From IMG/VR virus record IMGVR_UViG_3300025131_000007, positions 1 to 64,000 of that record: a stretch of DNA of 64,000 bases, one strand, 5' to 3'. The notes beneath the pieces are model-generated. The model saw only the letters and a list, made by a program, of their open reading frames with translations. It was not told where the DNA came from and ran no database searches. The DNA is from a virus. Shown in pieces: positions 18,287 through 26,623 of this stretch. Each line of letters starts with the position of its first letter. Positions within the stretch are counted from its first letter, which is position 1. Position numbers and translations under genes: made by a program.

Positions 18287-19434
18287 CTAAGAAAAAGAAA
18301 GAAAATAAAAACGAATTTGACTTTCTGCCACCAGCAGAGCTTCCTCCTTCTTTTACTCAGGAGAAGGATCACTATCACGAAAAAGTGGCTGCTGAAGACT
18401 TTGGAATGGTTGAAGACTTCGGTCTTCAAATGGAATATTCTGATGAAGACTTGCTTCCAGATAACACTGCACCGTCTTCTTTAAACATTGGATTTGTGGG
18501 CGTGGGCGGTGGTGGCAACAAGATGGCTAATTCTTTTATTGAATTAGGATTCAACAAAACAATCTTAGTTAATACTACTGGAAAAGATATTCCTAAAAAC
18601 GTTACCGAAGATCATGTGGTATTGATCCCCGATTCTGATGGAATTGGCAAAAATACTGAATATGGAAAAGAAGTGCTAGCCCAGAACGGTGCTGTCGTGG
18701 AAGATGCGTTACGAATTAAATTTGGCAAAGTAGACTGGCTTTTTGTTTGTGCAGGGGGTGGCGGTGGAACCGGATCTTCTGTCGCCGCACTGCATCCCGT
18801 TTTCGAAAGATACATGCAATCTGTGCAGGCGGGTGGAAAAGTAGTGTATGTCGTTTCTTGGCCCACGGCACAAGAGGCACTTAATCCCACAATTGCTAAA
18901 AACGCTCTCACTCTTTTAAATGATGTGTCTAAGTATCCCAACATTGTATTAGATAATGAACGCGCCACCCGCTTGTTGCGCGGAAGAATTGGGATGCTGG
19001 GGCTTTATCCTGTGGCTAATACTCAATTTGCGAAATCTTTTGCGCAAATTCTTAAACTCTCCACCGAAGATTCACCGATTCAGTCCTTCGATTCGAAAGA
19101 TTTGGAAACCTGTATAGGGCAAAATGGTCGTGGCTTTATTGGTTCGACCATGATAAAAGATCCAAATACCGGAAAGCTTGGATCGATGATTCTTCATAAC
19201 TGTATGAACCGATCGGCTTGTCCTCCACCAAAGGGAAAAGCTGCTGCCGGCTCTCTCATTCTGGTTGCATCCGAAGAGATGGTTGCGGATCCAAGAGTAA
19301 GCAAGCATTTAGAATCAGCGATCGCATACGTTGGTGGAAGATGTGAAACACTTTTTTCAGGTGTTTATGTGCGACAGAACGTGCCTGGGTTGATTGCTAT
19401 ACTAGGTATGAGTGGGTTGCCACAAGGAAACTAA
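18283..19434 (+). CDS. FtsZ/tubulin-superfamily GTPase (phage tubulin)
   Basis: A GTP-dependent filament-forming protein is predicted. Residues 1-66 are an acidic extension (with EDFGMVEDFGL) absent from FtsZ. A nucleotide-binding core follows: T1 loop GFVGVGGGGNK (70-80) and tubulin signature AGGGGGTGSS (157-166). The T7-loop equivalent SFDSKDL (268-274) keeps both acidic residues of the FtsZ NxDxxD motif, suggesting GTP hydrolysis is retained. Residues 290-383 match the FtsZ C-terminal subdomain (AAGSLILVAS ... LIAILGMSGLP); no FtsZ-type C-terminal host-binding tail is seen. It overlaps the gp47/46 gene by ATGA, so it is made with recombination enzymes. A role in positioning phage DNA, like PhuZ of jumbo phages, or in interfering with host division is inferred. 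Confidence 0.82.
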   Translation: MTKKKKENKNEFDFLPPAELPPSFTQEKDHYHEKVAAEDFGMVEDFGLQMEYSDEDLLPDNTAPSSLNIGFVGVGGGGNKMANSFIELGFNKTILVNTTGKDIPKNVTEDHVVLIPDSDGIGKNTEYGKEVLAQNGAVVEDALRIKFGKVDWLFVCAGGGGGTGSSVAALHPVFERYMQSVQAGGKVVYVVSWPTAQEALNPTIAKNALTLLNDVSKYPNIVLDNERATRLLRGRIGMLGLYPVANTQFAKSFAQILKLSTEDSPIQSFDSKDLETCIGQNGRGFIGSTMIKDPNTGKLGSMILHNCMNRSACPPPKGKAAAGSLILVASEEMVADPRVSKHLESAIAYVGGRCETLFSGVYVRQNVPGLIAILGMSGLPQGN

Positions 19435-19436
19435 CT

Positions 19437-20345
19437 ATGAAACTAATAATGGAAAATTGGAATAAGTTTGTGAATGAGGAAGAAGCTTCAAAACCAAAAT
19501 TAATTTTCTTGATTGGTCCGCCATCGGTTGGAAAGAGCCGTTGGGTTGCAGATAATATGTCAGGAGATTCTTTAATTCTCAATCGAGATGAGATGGTTGA
19601 AAAAATTGCTCTAGAAAGCGGCGTGGGAACTTATGACGATATGTACAAAAGACCGCCAAAAGAAATATTGCCTACCCCGTTACCAGAGCCGCAAAACCAA
19701 CAAGCAGTAAAGCAATATTTAGCGTCTTTACAAGCAATTGCAGATAAATTTAATAATGAAAATCCCGAGCAAACAAAACAATTTGGACCAGTTGAGCCTT
19801 TCACGGTCGAAAATTATATTAAAGCACTAACCCCAAGAACCGAAGGGGGGTGGGGAGTTCCGGCGGCTGTTTTTGTTCCCCTATATTATCCTAAGATTAA
19901 CACGACAAATGAAACCATCAAAAAGCAATTTGAAGAAGCAAGAGCTTCTTACGCTAGAGACACAAAAGACGTTGTGATAGATATGGTTAATATGTCTCTT
20001 GATGAAAGAGCAGGTCACCGCGTAGAGATGGCTAAAGCAATTGCAGAGACCCCTGTTGATAGTGTTGAAGAAGCGCGCCAAATTATTGATGATAAATTTG
20101 ATCAACAAGCATATGTGTTCGCAAATAGTTTGGAAGGATGGAGCGATGAAGAAAAAGAAAAAATTATACAAAGCGCCGAATTGAGAGCAAAAGAAATAGC
20201 ATCAGAACCGGGAAGATCAAAAACAATACCCCCTCACGCATTTAATCGATTTTTTAATAGCTACGTGCCGCCATCAAAGTCCGAAGGATATTCAATAATA
20301 AAAGTGGTTGGCATACCGGCCTTAACACCAGAAAGGGGATTTTAA
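19437..20345 (+). CDS. P-loop kinase-like protein (zeta-toxin / polynucleotide-kinase type) with head-targeting-like N-terminus
   Basis: The Walker A motif GPPSVGKS (residues 27-34) sits right behind a hydrophobic strand (KLIFLI), followed by LILNRDEMVEKIA, which resembles the (N/S)RD(D/E) substrate-side motif of polynucleotide-kinase and zeta-toxin ATPases. The remaining 240 residues are helical and charged, with no visible phosphatase motif, so a two-domain T4 PseT-like enzyme is unlikely. The N-terminal MENWNKFVNEEE resembles the short head-targeting peptide of T4 internal proteins (MKTYQEFIAEA), which would imply packaging into the capsid. That idea is inference. It follows the tubulin-like gene by two bases, and an AAGGA ribosome site precedes it. 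Confidence 0.6.
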   Translation: MKLIMENWNKFVNEEEASKPKLIFLIGPPSVGKSRWVADNMSGDSLILNRDEMVEKIALESGVGTYDDMYKRPPKEILPTPLPEPQNQQAVKQYLASLQAIADKFNNENPEQTKQFGPVEPFTVENYIKALTPRTEGGWGVPAAVFVPLYYPKINTTNETIKKQFEEARASYARDTKDVVIDMVNMSLDERAGHRVEMAKAIAETPVDSVEEARQIIDDKFDQQAYVFANSLEGWSDEEKEKIIQSAELRAKEIASEPGRSKTIPPHAFNRFFNSYVPPSKSEGYSIIKVVGIPALTPERGF

Positions 20346-20346
20346 A

Positions 20347-20841
20347 ATGAAAATCACGAAAGCACAACTTAGAAAGATTATCGAAGAAGAAATCCAAGAG
20401 ACGCGGATGGGCGGCTTGGGAGGAATGCTCTCGGGAGAAAGTCCCGGCTTTAATCCCGAAAGAGTGGCTGGCGCCGATCCTATGGATGTACCAACCCTTC
20501 GAGGTTCTGTTGAGGATAGGCTTGATAGTTTGGAAGAACGATTTGGTGGTATGGCATCCGATCTACAATGGATACGGAACAAACTGAGTACACCAGAGGG
20601 GCCTTTGGACGAAGAAGAGGCAAAACGAACAGCTAAAGGAAACATTACTCAAGATACGCGCGAAAAATATGCGACTGTCGGTGATGATGGGTTTCCTATT
20701 TTTGATAAAAAGTCTGCGGAAGCAGCGATAGATACGCGCGGCCATGCGTCTGAGGAAGATCAAAAAAAGATTATCAACAAGGCTGCTAAATATGCCCCCG
20801 CCGCCGCAAAGAAAGCAAGAGAAGTTGAAAAGAAGAAATGA
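20347..20841 (+). CDS. Small charged protein with MKxxKxxLxxIIxEE N-terminal peptide (164 aa)
   Basis: The N-terminus MKITKAQLRKIIEEEIQE is an amphipathic, charged helix nearly repeated in the next gene (MKISKSKLEQIIREELAN) and echoed at 30017. A Gly-rich turn, a probable coiled coil near residues 55-85 (VEDRLDSLEERF) and a Lys/Ala-rich end follow. No catalytic motif is present. In T4, short N-terminal peptides direct internal proteins into the prohead, where the gp21 protease removes them; a similar role is possible. The ATG follows the previous stop by one base, and the end overlaps the next gene by ATGA. Confidence 0.5.
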   Translation: MKITKAQLRKIIEEEIQETRMGGLGGMLSGESPGFNPERVAGADPMDVPTLRGSVEDRLDSLEERFGGMASDLQWIRNKLSTPEGPLDEEEAKRTAKGNITQDTREKYATVGDDGFPIFDKKSAEAAIDTRGHASEEDQKKIINKAAKYAPAAAKKAREVEKKK

Positions 20842-21179
20842 AAATCTCCAAGTCCAAACTTGAACAGATCATTCGTGAAGAATTGGCTAACTACTTGTCT
20901 ATGGACGAAGGGAGGCCTGGGTATGTCGCAGGTCATTATATGGGTAAAGTCTACAAGCGCGATGACGATCTTGAAGTAGATCCAGAAGTCGACCCTTACG
21001 AGAGGGCACTTGAATCTCCGCTCGAAGAGGATGACGAAATAGAAGAGGTATTGGGCGCTGATGCATCGTTGGAGGATTATATTCAAGATTTTGTGAACTC
21101 TAAAGATAAGAAGTTCGATGGAGACAGCAAGGAACAAAGAATTAAAAGAGCCAAAGGTGCTTTTTATAATAAGGAGTAA
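20838..21179 (+). CDS. Small acidic protein with MKxxKxxLxxIIxEE N-terminal peptide (113 aa)
   Basis: It begins MKISKSKLEQIIREELANYL, the same amphipathic N-terminal helix pattern as its upstream neighbour. A basic patch around YVAGHYMGKVYKR, a long acidic stretch (Asp/Glu-rich, residues 42-75) and a basic C-terminus follow. No enzyme motif or membrane segment is seen. The start overlaps the preceding stop by ATGA. With its neighbour it may be a head-internal or ejected protein; that rests on the shared N-terminal peptide only. Confidence 0.5.
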   Translation: MKISKSKLEQIIREELANYLSMDEGRPGYVAGHYMGKVYKRDDDLEVDPEVDPYERALESPLEEDDEIEEVLGADASLEDYIQDFVNSKDKKFDGDSKEQRIKRAKGAFYNKE

Positions 21180-21187
21180 GAACACTA

Positions 21188-21385
21188 ATGATTGAAAATG
21201 CAAAAGGAAAATTAGATAAGTTAGTTGAGAAAGTTATATCACGCAAGTTTTTGGTGTGGTTGACTGCAACTGGGCTTATGGCAATGTCAAGCTTGAACTC
21301 TTCTGATTGGGTTATTATATCGGCTATTTATATCGGCGGTCAGACTGTGATTGATGGTGTAGCTAAGCTGAAAGGCTTGGAGTGA
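21188..21385 (+). CDS. Holin-like small membrane protein (65 aa)
   Basis: The 65 residues contain a charged N-terminal helix (1-20), a first hydrophobic segment (about 21-35, FLVWLTATGLMAMSS), a short polar turn (NSSD), a second hydrophobic segment (about 41-57) and a charged tail (KLKGLE). This two-helix hairpin layout fits class II holins or holin-like phage membrane proteins. It overlaps an inner-membrane coiled-coil protein by 4 bases (ATGA-type coupling), and an exported protein follows, so the three look like a lysis cassette. No endolysin gene is in the window. The holin assignment is by topology and context. Confidence 0.5.
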   Translation: MIENAKGKLDKLVEKVISRKFLVWLTATGLMAMSSLNSSDWVIISAIYIGGQTVIDGVAKLKGLE

Positions 21386-21774
21386 TAAGTATTGATTTTT
21401 TAAAAGTATTATCTCTTTTCACGAAATATTGGAAAGAGATTTTACTTATTGTATTTTCTGTTATTATAATCGGCAAGATGCGAATAGATCATAATCGTAT
21501 GAAGGATACATACGAAACGGCACAAGAAGAACTCCAAACACAAATCAACGAACTCAACAAGATCCATGCGCAAGAAATAGAACAAAAGAACAAAGCCATA
21601 GAAATATATCGGGCTGCCATGGAGAATATTGAGAAAGATTACGAAGAACAAAAGAAAAAGAATAAAGAACTTAGCGAGAAAAGAAAAACAACACTCGTAA
21701 AACAATTTACTCACAACAAAGAAGAGCTAGCAGATGAGATTAACAGCACTTTTGGTATTAAATATACTCCTTAG
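21382..21774 (+). CDS. i-spanin-like inner-membrane coiled-coil protein (130 aa)
   Basis: One N-terminal membrane anchor (about residues 16-33, YWKEILLIVFSVIIIGKM) is followed by a long, charged alpha-helical coiled coil (35-110), the layout of Rz-type i-spanins, which sit in the inner membrane and reach across the periplasm. It overlaps the upstream holin-like gene by 4 bases, and its last 41 bases overlap the downstream exported protein in another frame, recalling the nested Rz/Rz1 arrangement. Family identity by sequence is not claimed. A Gram-negative host is implied if this is right. Confidence 0.5.
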   Translation: MISIDFLKVLSLFTKYWKEILLIVFSVIIIGKMRIDHNRMKDTYETAQEELQTQINELNKIHAQEIEQKNKAIEIYRAAMENIEKDYEEQKKKNKELSEKRKTTLVKQFTHNKEELADEINSTFGIKYTP

Positions 21775-22162
21775 TTCGGTGGCATATGGCGCTGAAGGCA
21801 GATTTACGTTCTTGGGAGAGGGAGAGTGTGCCGTCTACGAGGGAGGTCTATTCGACCCTCCGGCCATAGCAAAAATGATTGTCATTGTGGAAGATATACA
21901 CACGGCATGTGACTTAAAAATAGAATACGAATTAGACAAAATTGGCACTCAACACCAATTAGAGATACAAAACCACCACATTGCTTACCAAGCGTTACAG
22001 CAGAAATATAACATACTAGAACAGTCTACGAATACACAAATAACCGAACTTCAAGAGACTTTGAATAGGGTGTCGCCAGATAATAAGTGGTGGTGGTTTG
22101 CCGGCGGTGTGGCCGCCGGGATGGCATCAACGTACGGCGCTTATAAGGTTTTTAATGAGTGA
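21734..22162 (+). CDS. Exported coiled-coil protein with C-terminal membrane anchor; candidate spanin partner (142 aa)
   Basis: A signal peptide (residues 1-19, likely cleaved after AYG) is followed by a short domain with Cys32 and Cys59 that could form a disulfide. A coiled coil (60-112) and a Trp-rich C-terminal hydrophobic segment (about 118-134, WWWFAGGVAAGMAS) come next. There is no lipobox cysteine, so it is not a standard Rz1 lipoprotein. It overlaps the preceding i-spanin-like gene by 41 bases. The topology would place a periplasmic coil anchored at the C-terminal end. A lysis role is inferred from cassette position; an alternative is a general envelope protein. Confidence 0.5.
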   Translation: MRLTALLVLNILLSSVAYGAEGRFTFLGEGECAVYEGGLFDPPAIAKMIVIVEDIHTACDLKIEYELDKIGTQHQLEIQNHHIAYQALQQKYNILEQSTNTQITELQETLNRVSPDNKWWWFAGGVAAGMASTYGAYKVFNE

Positions 22163-22544
22163 TAATTCAGATAAAATCGCTGCCGTAGAACAAGCCATTT
22201 CTAAGAAGTATGGCGACGAAGCCATCCAGAATCCTAAAGCTAATTGGGATCAAGAAAAAGAGCGAGAATATATAAAACAATCTCAGGAATTTTATCGCAA
22301 AGTTCAGCGTAATGATCAGTGGGAAGAAAAAATAGAGGTTAATGGTGTAAAGGTTTCAAAAAAACTACTTAATAGAGAATCTTTGGTTTCTTGCTCCACA
22401 TGTGGGAATTTTCCAAAAGGTGTGATGGATGATGTATGTTTGTCAAAATTTGACTGCTGCAACAAATGTTATATAAAATATGTGGAAGGAAGAGAAGATA
22501 GATGGCTAACAGGATGGAGACCAAATAATGGCAACAACTTATGA
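22155..22544 (+). CDS. Small zinc-ribbon-like protein upstream of the terminase genes (129 aa)
   Basis: The start chosen is ATG at 22155 (MSDNSDKIAAVEQ), which overlaps the previous stop by 8 bases; the longer frame from 22098 begins with residues that look non-coding. The C-terminal half has a CSTCGNF ... CCNKCYIKYVEGRE pattern, two CxxC pairs about 20 residues apart, typical of a structural zinc ribbon. From memory a similar protein precedes the terminase genes in related marine phages. The function is unknown; nucleic-acid or protein binding is possible. It overlaps the next gene by 17 bases. Confidence 0.6.
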   Translation: MSDNSDKIAAVEQAISKKYGDEAIQNPKANWDQEKEREYIKQSQEFYRKVQRNDQWEEKIEVNGVKVSKKLLNRESLVSCSTCGNFPKGVMDDVCLSKFDCCNKCYIKYVEGREDRWLTGWRPNNGNNL

Positions 22545-23061
22545 AATTATACAAGGGCTAGCACAAGCTGCCGCAAATTCTTATGACGGAGCGCTGGGAG
22601 AAGATTGTGAGCCGGTGAATGATGGTATTTTACGAAGAGAAGAAGGGAATGCTTTAATTGACCAGCGAGTGATGGATGGTTTTAACGTTAAATTCTATGG
22701 CAACATGATGTGTTTAAGTTATCAATCCGAGATTAAACTAAAAGAGGTTTATGCCGGCGGATTTGAAGATGAAATGAGTCAGAGGATTACTGATATTGCG
22801 GGCTGGCTTAAAAAAGAATATAAAAAGATTACTGGCGATGCGGTCTCTCTCACTGAAGAAGGGGAGATAGATATTTTAGTTCAAAATTCCTCGAGGGTGC
22901 GCTCATGGGTTCAAGCAAAGAAGCATTATCGCGTTGGTGGTTTGGCAGAGGATATGCAAATTGAGAAACCCTCAGAGAATACTGTAGATGCTTCGTGGAA
23001 AACGTTTTTGAGTCAAGGCGGCTGGGGAAAACGCCCCAAAAACGATACCCGAAAAAAATAA
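22528..23061 (+). CDS. Conserved protein before terminase; candidate small terminase subunit (177 aa)
   Basis: The protein begins MATTYEIIQGLAQAAANSYD and is a mixed alpha/beta soluble protein with a Trp/Lys-rich C-terminal part (SWVQAKKHYRVGG). From memory, proteins with this start lie just upstream of the large terminase in marine T4-like phages. The small terminase subunit normally occupies that position, but no helix-turn-helix or gp16-like coiled coil is evident, so this is only a positional suggestion. It overlaps the zinc-ribbon gene by 17 bases and is 8 bases from the terminase ATG. Confidence 0.5.
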   Translation: MATTYEIIQGLAQAAANSYDGALGEDCEPVNDGILRREEGNALIDQRVMDGFNVKFYGNMMCLSYQSEIKLKEVYAGGFEDEMSQRITDIAGWLKKEYKKITGDAVSLTEEGEIDILVQNSSRVRSWVQAKKHYRVGGLAEDMQIEKPSENTVDASWKTFLSQGGWGKRPKNDTRKK

Positions 23062-23069
23062 GATGAGGC

Positions 23070-24653
23070 ATGACTTTCAAGTTAACTAAAAAACAGCAAG
23101 TCGCTGAAATTTTAAAGTGCGGAAAAGATCCTTCTTATTTTCTTAAGACCTATGCTCGGATTTCTCATCCAATGCAGGGGTTGATTCTGTTTAATACTTA
23201 TGATTTTCAGGATGATTTGTTGAAAGAATTCAACGATTATCGTTTTAATGTAATATTGAAAGCGCGCCAGTTGGGTATTTCTACCATTACTGCCGGCTAT
23301 ATTGTGTGGATGATGTTGTTCCATCGAGACAAGAACATCCTTGTAATGGCGACTAAGTTTGCCACGGCTGGAAACTTGGTTAAGAAAGTCAAAAGCATTA
23401 TGAAGAATCTTCCTTTGTGGTTATCAATTTCTAAAATTGATGTAGACAATAGAACATCTTTTGAACTTTCTAATGGATCCACGATCAAAGCTACGTCGAC
23501 TTCTGGAGATGCCGGTCGTTCTGAGGCGTTGTCTCTGTTGGTTCTTGATGAGGCTGCTCACATCGATGGATTGGACGAGTTGTGGACAGGTTTGTATCCC
23601 ACGCTATCGACAGGTGGTCGATGCATTGCCCTATCTACTCCCAATGGTGTGGGTAATTGGTTTCATAAAACATGCAGCGATGCCCAAAGTGGTGGAAACA
23701 ATTTCAATCTAACTACTTTAAAGTGGAGCAAACACCCAGATCGAGATGAAGAATGGTTTAAGAAAGAAACTAAGAATATGTCTCGCCGCCAAATAGCGCA
23801 AGAGCTTGAGTGCAACTTTAACACGTCTGGAGAAACCGTCATCGATCCAGACTGCATGCAATGGATGTTGTCGAATGTCAAAGAACCAAAACACAGAACG
23901 GGATTCGACAGAAACTTTTGGATCTGGGAAGAGTTTGATCCTACTTGTAATTACCTTATGGTCGCTGATGTGGCTCGCGGAGACGCTGCTGACTATTCTA
24001 CTTTCCATATTCTTAAGTTAGAAACGATGGAAATGGTTGGAGAATACCAAGGTAAGCCAACACCAGATTTATACGCAAACATGCTAAATCAAGTGGGAAG
24101 AGAATTCGGCAATGCCATGTTAGTGGTGGAAAATAATAATATTGGTTATACGGTTTTAGATAAGTTGGTGGAATACGCCTATCCTAATATTTATTATTCC
24201 ATTAAATCTACGCATGAGTATATTGAACAATATCAAGCTGAAGCCATAAATAATTCGATAGCTGGTTTCACCACAAGTGTAAGAACCCGGCCGCTAATTA
24301 TTGCGAAATTAGAAGAGTTTATAAGAAATAAACTAATTACTCTATACTCTTCTCGTACTGTCAACGAGATGAAGACATTCATATGGAACAATGGCAAGCC
24401 GCAAGCAATGAAAGGGTATCATGATGATCTGATCATGGCTCTTGCAATCGCGTGTTGGGTAAGAGATACCGCACTTCAAGCAAACGCAAGAGATCTAAAT
24501 TATCAAAAAGCTTTTGTTGATGCAATTTTTACTACACGAACTACGATGAATACACAAATTAAAGGACAAATTGGTTATAAAAAAGATAATGCTTTAGAGC
24601 AAGTAAATAAAGCTAAAAGTCTGTATGATCAATATAAATGGATTATAAAGTGA
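23070..24653 (+). CDS. 17: Terminase large subunit (gp17-like ATPase/nuclease)
   Basis: The motor packages phage DNA into proheads through the portal. The ATPase domain has a degenerate Walker A KARQLGIST (residues 64-72), as usual for T4-type terminases, and Walker B LLVLDE (156-161) followed by AAHID. The C-terminal RNase H-like nuclease carries Asp300 in YLMVADVARGDAADYS and Glu354 in LVVENNNIGY, with a further acidic pair in YHDDLIMALAIA. At 527 residues it is somewhat shorter than T4 gp17 (610). It sits directly before the portal gene, the normal packaging order. Confidence 0.93.
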   Translation: MTFKLTKKQQVAEILKCGKDPSYFLKTYARISHPMQGLILFNTYDFQDDLLKEFNDYRFNVILKARQLGISTITAGYIVWMMLFHRDKNILVMATKFATAGNLVKKVKSIMKNLPLWLSISKIDVDNRTSFELSNGSTIKATSTSGDAGRSEALSLLVLDEAAHIDGLDELWTGLYPTLSTGGRCIALSTPNGVGNWFHKTCSDAQSGGNNFNLTTLKWSKHPDRDEEWFKKETKNMSRRQIAQELECNFNTSGETVIDPDCMQWMLSNVKEPKHRTGFDRNFWIWEEFDPTCNYLMVADVARGDAADYSTFHILKLETMEMVGEYQGKPTPDLYANMLNQVGREFGNAMLVVENNNIGYTVLDKLVEYAYPNIYYSIKSTHEYIEQYQAEAINNSIAGFTTSVRTRPLIIAKLEEFIRNKLITLYSSRTVNEMKTFIWNNGKPQAMKGYHDDLIMALAIACWVRDTALQANARDLNYQKAFVDAIFTTRTTMNTQIKGQIGYKKDNALEQVNKAKSLYDQYKWIIK

Positions 24654-24661
24654 GATAATAT

Positions 24662-26623
24662 ATGGCACCTCCCAATAGACATAAAGGAAAGAACCCGGTC
24701 AACGATCAGTCGCAATTGTTTAAAGCCCTAACGCGATTATTTTCAGGACCCATTGTTAATTACAGATCTCAATCCGGAAGAAAGATCCGGAGGCAACATT
24801 TAGATAAATTTGCTGCGCGTTTTAAAACTGCTTCTGGACAACAATTCAAAAAGACCCTTTATAATCCTCTAGATAATATAGCAGCGAACGCCATTAGTAA
24901 TCAACGACGCGGAGAACGTTATGTGGATTTTGATCAAATGGAATACATGCCCGAGATTGCTTCCACTCTGGATATCTATGCTGACGAGATGACGACTTAT
25001 TCCGATTTGCGCCCTATGTTAAACATTAAATGCCCCAATGAGGAAATCCGAGCCGTCTTGGCAACTCTTTATGATAACATTTTAAATTTGCAATATAATT
25101 TATTCGGCTGGTGTCGAACCATGTGTAAGTATGGAGACTTCTTTTTGTATTTGGATATTGATGAAAAGTTTGGAGTCAAGTCGGTTATTGCATTGCCGCC
25201 GTCGGAAATCGAAAGGATGGAAGGTCAAGATGCAACGAATCCTAACTATGTTCAATATCAATGGAATTCTGCTGGAATGACCTTTGAGAATTGGCAAGTT
25301 GGCCACTTCCGTATTCTCGGCAATGATAAATATGCTCCCTATGGAACATCCATTCTTGAACCAGCGCGACGTATTTGGAGACAATTAGTGTTGATGGAAG
25401 ATGCGATGATGGCTTATCGTGTCATACGCTCTTCTGAAAGGCGCGTTTTTAAGATTGATGTTGGGGGTATCGCTCCCCAAGATGTGGAACAATACATGCA
25501 GAAGATCGTGACACAACTGAAACGACACTCTGTGGTAGATTCCTCTACCGGTCGTGTTGATTTGCGCTATAATCCCATGTCTATTGAGGAAGATTATTTT
25601 ATTCCTGTACGTGCGGGCTCTGTTACTGATATTCAAAGCCTTCCGGGCGCTACTAATATAACTCAAATTGATGATATCAAATATCTAAGGGATAAATTGT
25701 TTTCAGCACTTAAAGTTCCTCAAGCTTATTTATCGATGGGAGACGAAGCCACGGAAGACAAGACAACTTTAGCTCAAAAAGATATCCGTTTTGCGAGAAC
25801 AGTTCAACGACTTCAAAGAGTTATCATCGCTGAACTCGAAAAGATTGGCATTATTCATCTTTACACTTTGGGTTTTAGGGGAGATGATCTTCTTTCGTTT
25901 AATTTATCTTTAAATAATCCATCTAAAATTGCAGAACTGCAAGAGTTGGAGCACTGGAAGCAAAAGTTTGATATTGCAGCATCTGCTACGGAAGGTTTTT
26001 TCTCGCGCCGATGGGTATCTGAACATGTCTTTGCAATGTCTCATGAGGATTTTGTGAGAAACCAGAGAGAACTTTATTTTGATCGCAAGCAAGATGCCGC
26101 ATTGCAGGCAGTCGCTGAAGCGGGTCTGGCCGGCGGAGGCGGTGGAGAATTGGATTTAGGTGACGAAGGGGGAGAATTGGATTTAGGTGACGAAGGGGGA
26201 GAATTGGATCTCGGAGGGCCGGAAGAGATGCCTGCCGGTGAAGCTGAAACCCCAGCGGGCGATGAAAGTACTTTGTTGGCGGTTCCCCCGGGATCCAGAT
26301 CGCACGTTACCTCTCGTTCGAAAGGAAAAGCATACACGCCAGTAAAAAATGATAAACGACCCGCTGGTGCCCGAAGTCGATCGACGGCTGCCAAATGGGG
26401 ACAACAAATGACATCTCCTACATTAAGAAACATTCTGCCTGGATATGGTGGTCATGATTCTTTGAAATCTTTGGGCGCAGGTATTTATGAAGAAAAAGAT
26501 CCTATTTATACTATAAGTGAGCAAAGGGAAGAAGAAAAGCTATTTCAATTAAATGACTCGATTAGACATTTAATAGGGGATTTGGAAGCTAAACCAAAGA
26601 GGGAGACCGAAAATGAAGATTAG
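24662..26623 (+). CDS. 20: Portal protein (gp20-like)
   Basis: The product forms the dodecameric DNA-entry ring at the capsid vertex and docks the terminase. The core (about residues 50-480) has typical T4-portal features: the MPEIASTLDIYADEMTT segment, LEPARRIWRQLVLMEDAMM, and a YLSMGDEATEDKTTLAQKDIRFARTV-like region in the clip/stem part. At 653 residues it is longer than T4 gp20 (524); the extra length is a C-terminal low-complexity tail with a repeated acidic GELDLGDEG unit and a basic Arg/Ser stretch. It overlaps the next gene by 11 bases. Confidence 0.9.
   Translation: MAPPNRHKGKNPVNDQSQLFKALTRLFSGPIVNYRSQSGRKIRRQHLDKFAARFKTASGQQFKKTLYNPLDNIAANAISNQRRGERYVDFDQMEYMPEIASTLDIYADEMTTYSDLRPMLNIKCPNEEIRAVLATLYDNILNLQYNLFGWCRTMCKYGDFFLYLDIDEKFGVKSVIALPPSEIERMEGQDATNPNYVQYQWNSAGMTFENWQVGHFRILGNDKYAPYGTSILEPARRIWRQLVLMEDAMMAYRVIRSSERRVFKIDVGGIAPQDVEQYMQKIVTQLKRHSVVDSSTGRVDLRYNPMSIEEDYFIPVRAGSVTDIQSLPGATNITQIDDIKYLRDKLFSALKVPQAYLSMGDEATEDKTTLAQKDIRFARTVQRLQRVIIAELEKIGIIHLYTLGFRGDDLLSFNLSLNNPSKIAELQELEHWKQKFDIAASATEGFFSRRWVSEHVFAMSHEDFVRNQRELYFDRKQDAALQAVAEAGLAGGGGGELDLGDEGGELDLGDEGGELDLGGPEEMPAGEAETPAGDESTLLAVPPGSRSHVTSRSKGKAYTPVKNDKRPAGARSRSTAAKWGQQMTSPTLRNILPGYGGHDSLKSLGAGIYEEKDPIYTISEQREEEKLFQLNDSIRHLIGDLEAKPKRETENED
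26144..26214 (+). repeat. 27-base tandem repeat in portal C-terminal tail (about 2.6 copies)
   Basis: Copies at 26144-26170 and 26171-26197 are identical, and a partial third runs from 26198 to 26214. They encode Gly-Glu-Leu-Asp-Leu-Gly-Asp-Glu-Gly repeats. The repeat keeps frame (27 bases), so length change is tolerated. Confidence 0.8.

Noticed and set aside
22098-22154. Longer start for the zinc-ribbon protein
   Set aside because: The extra 19 residues overlap the membrane-anchor codons of the preceding gene and have no ribosome site; ATG 22155 fits better.
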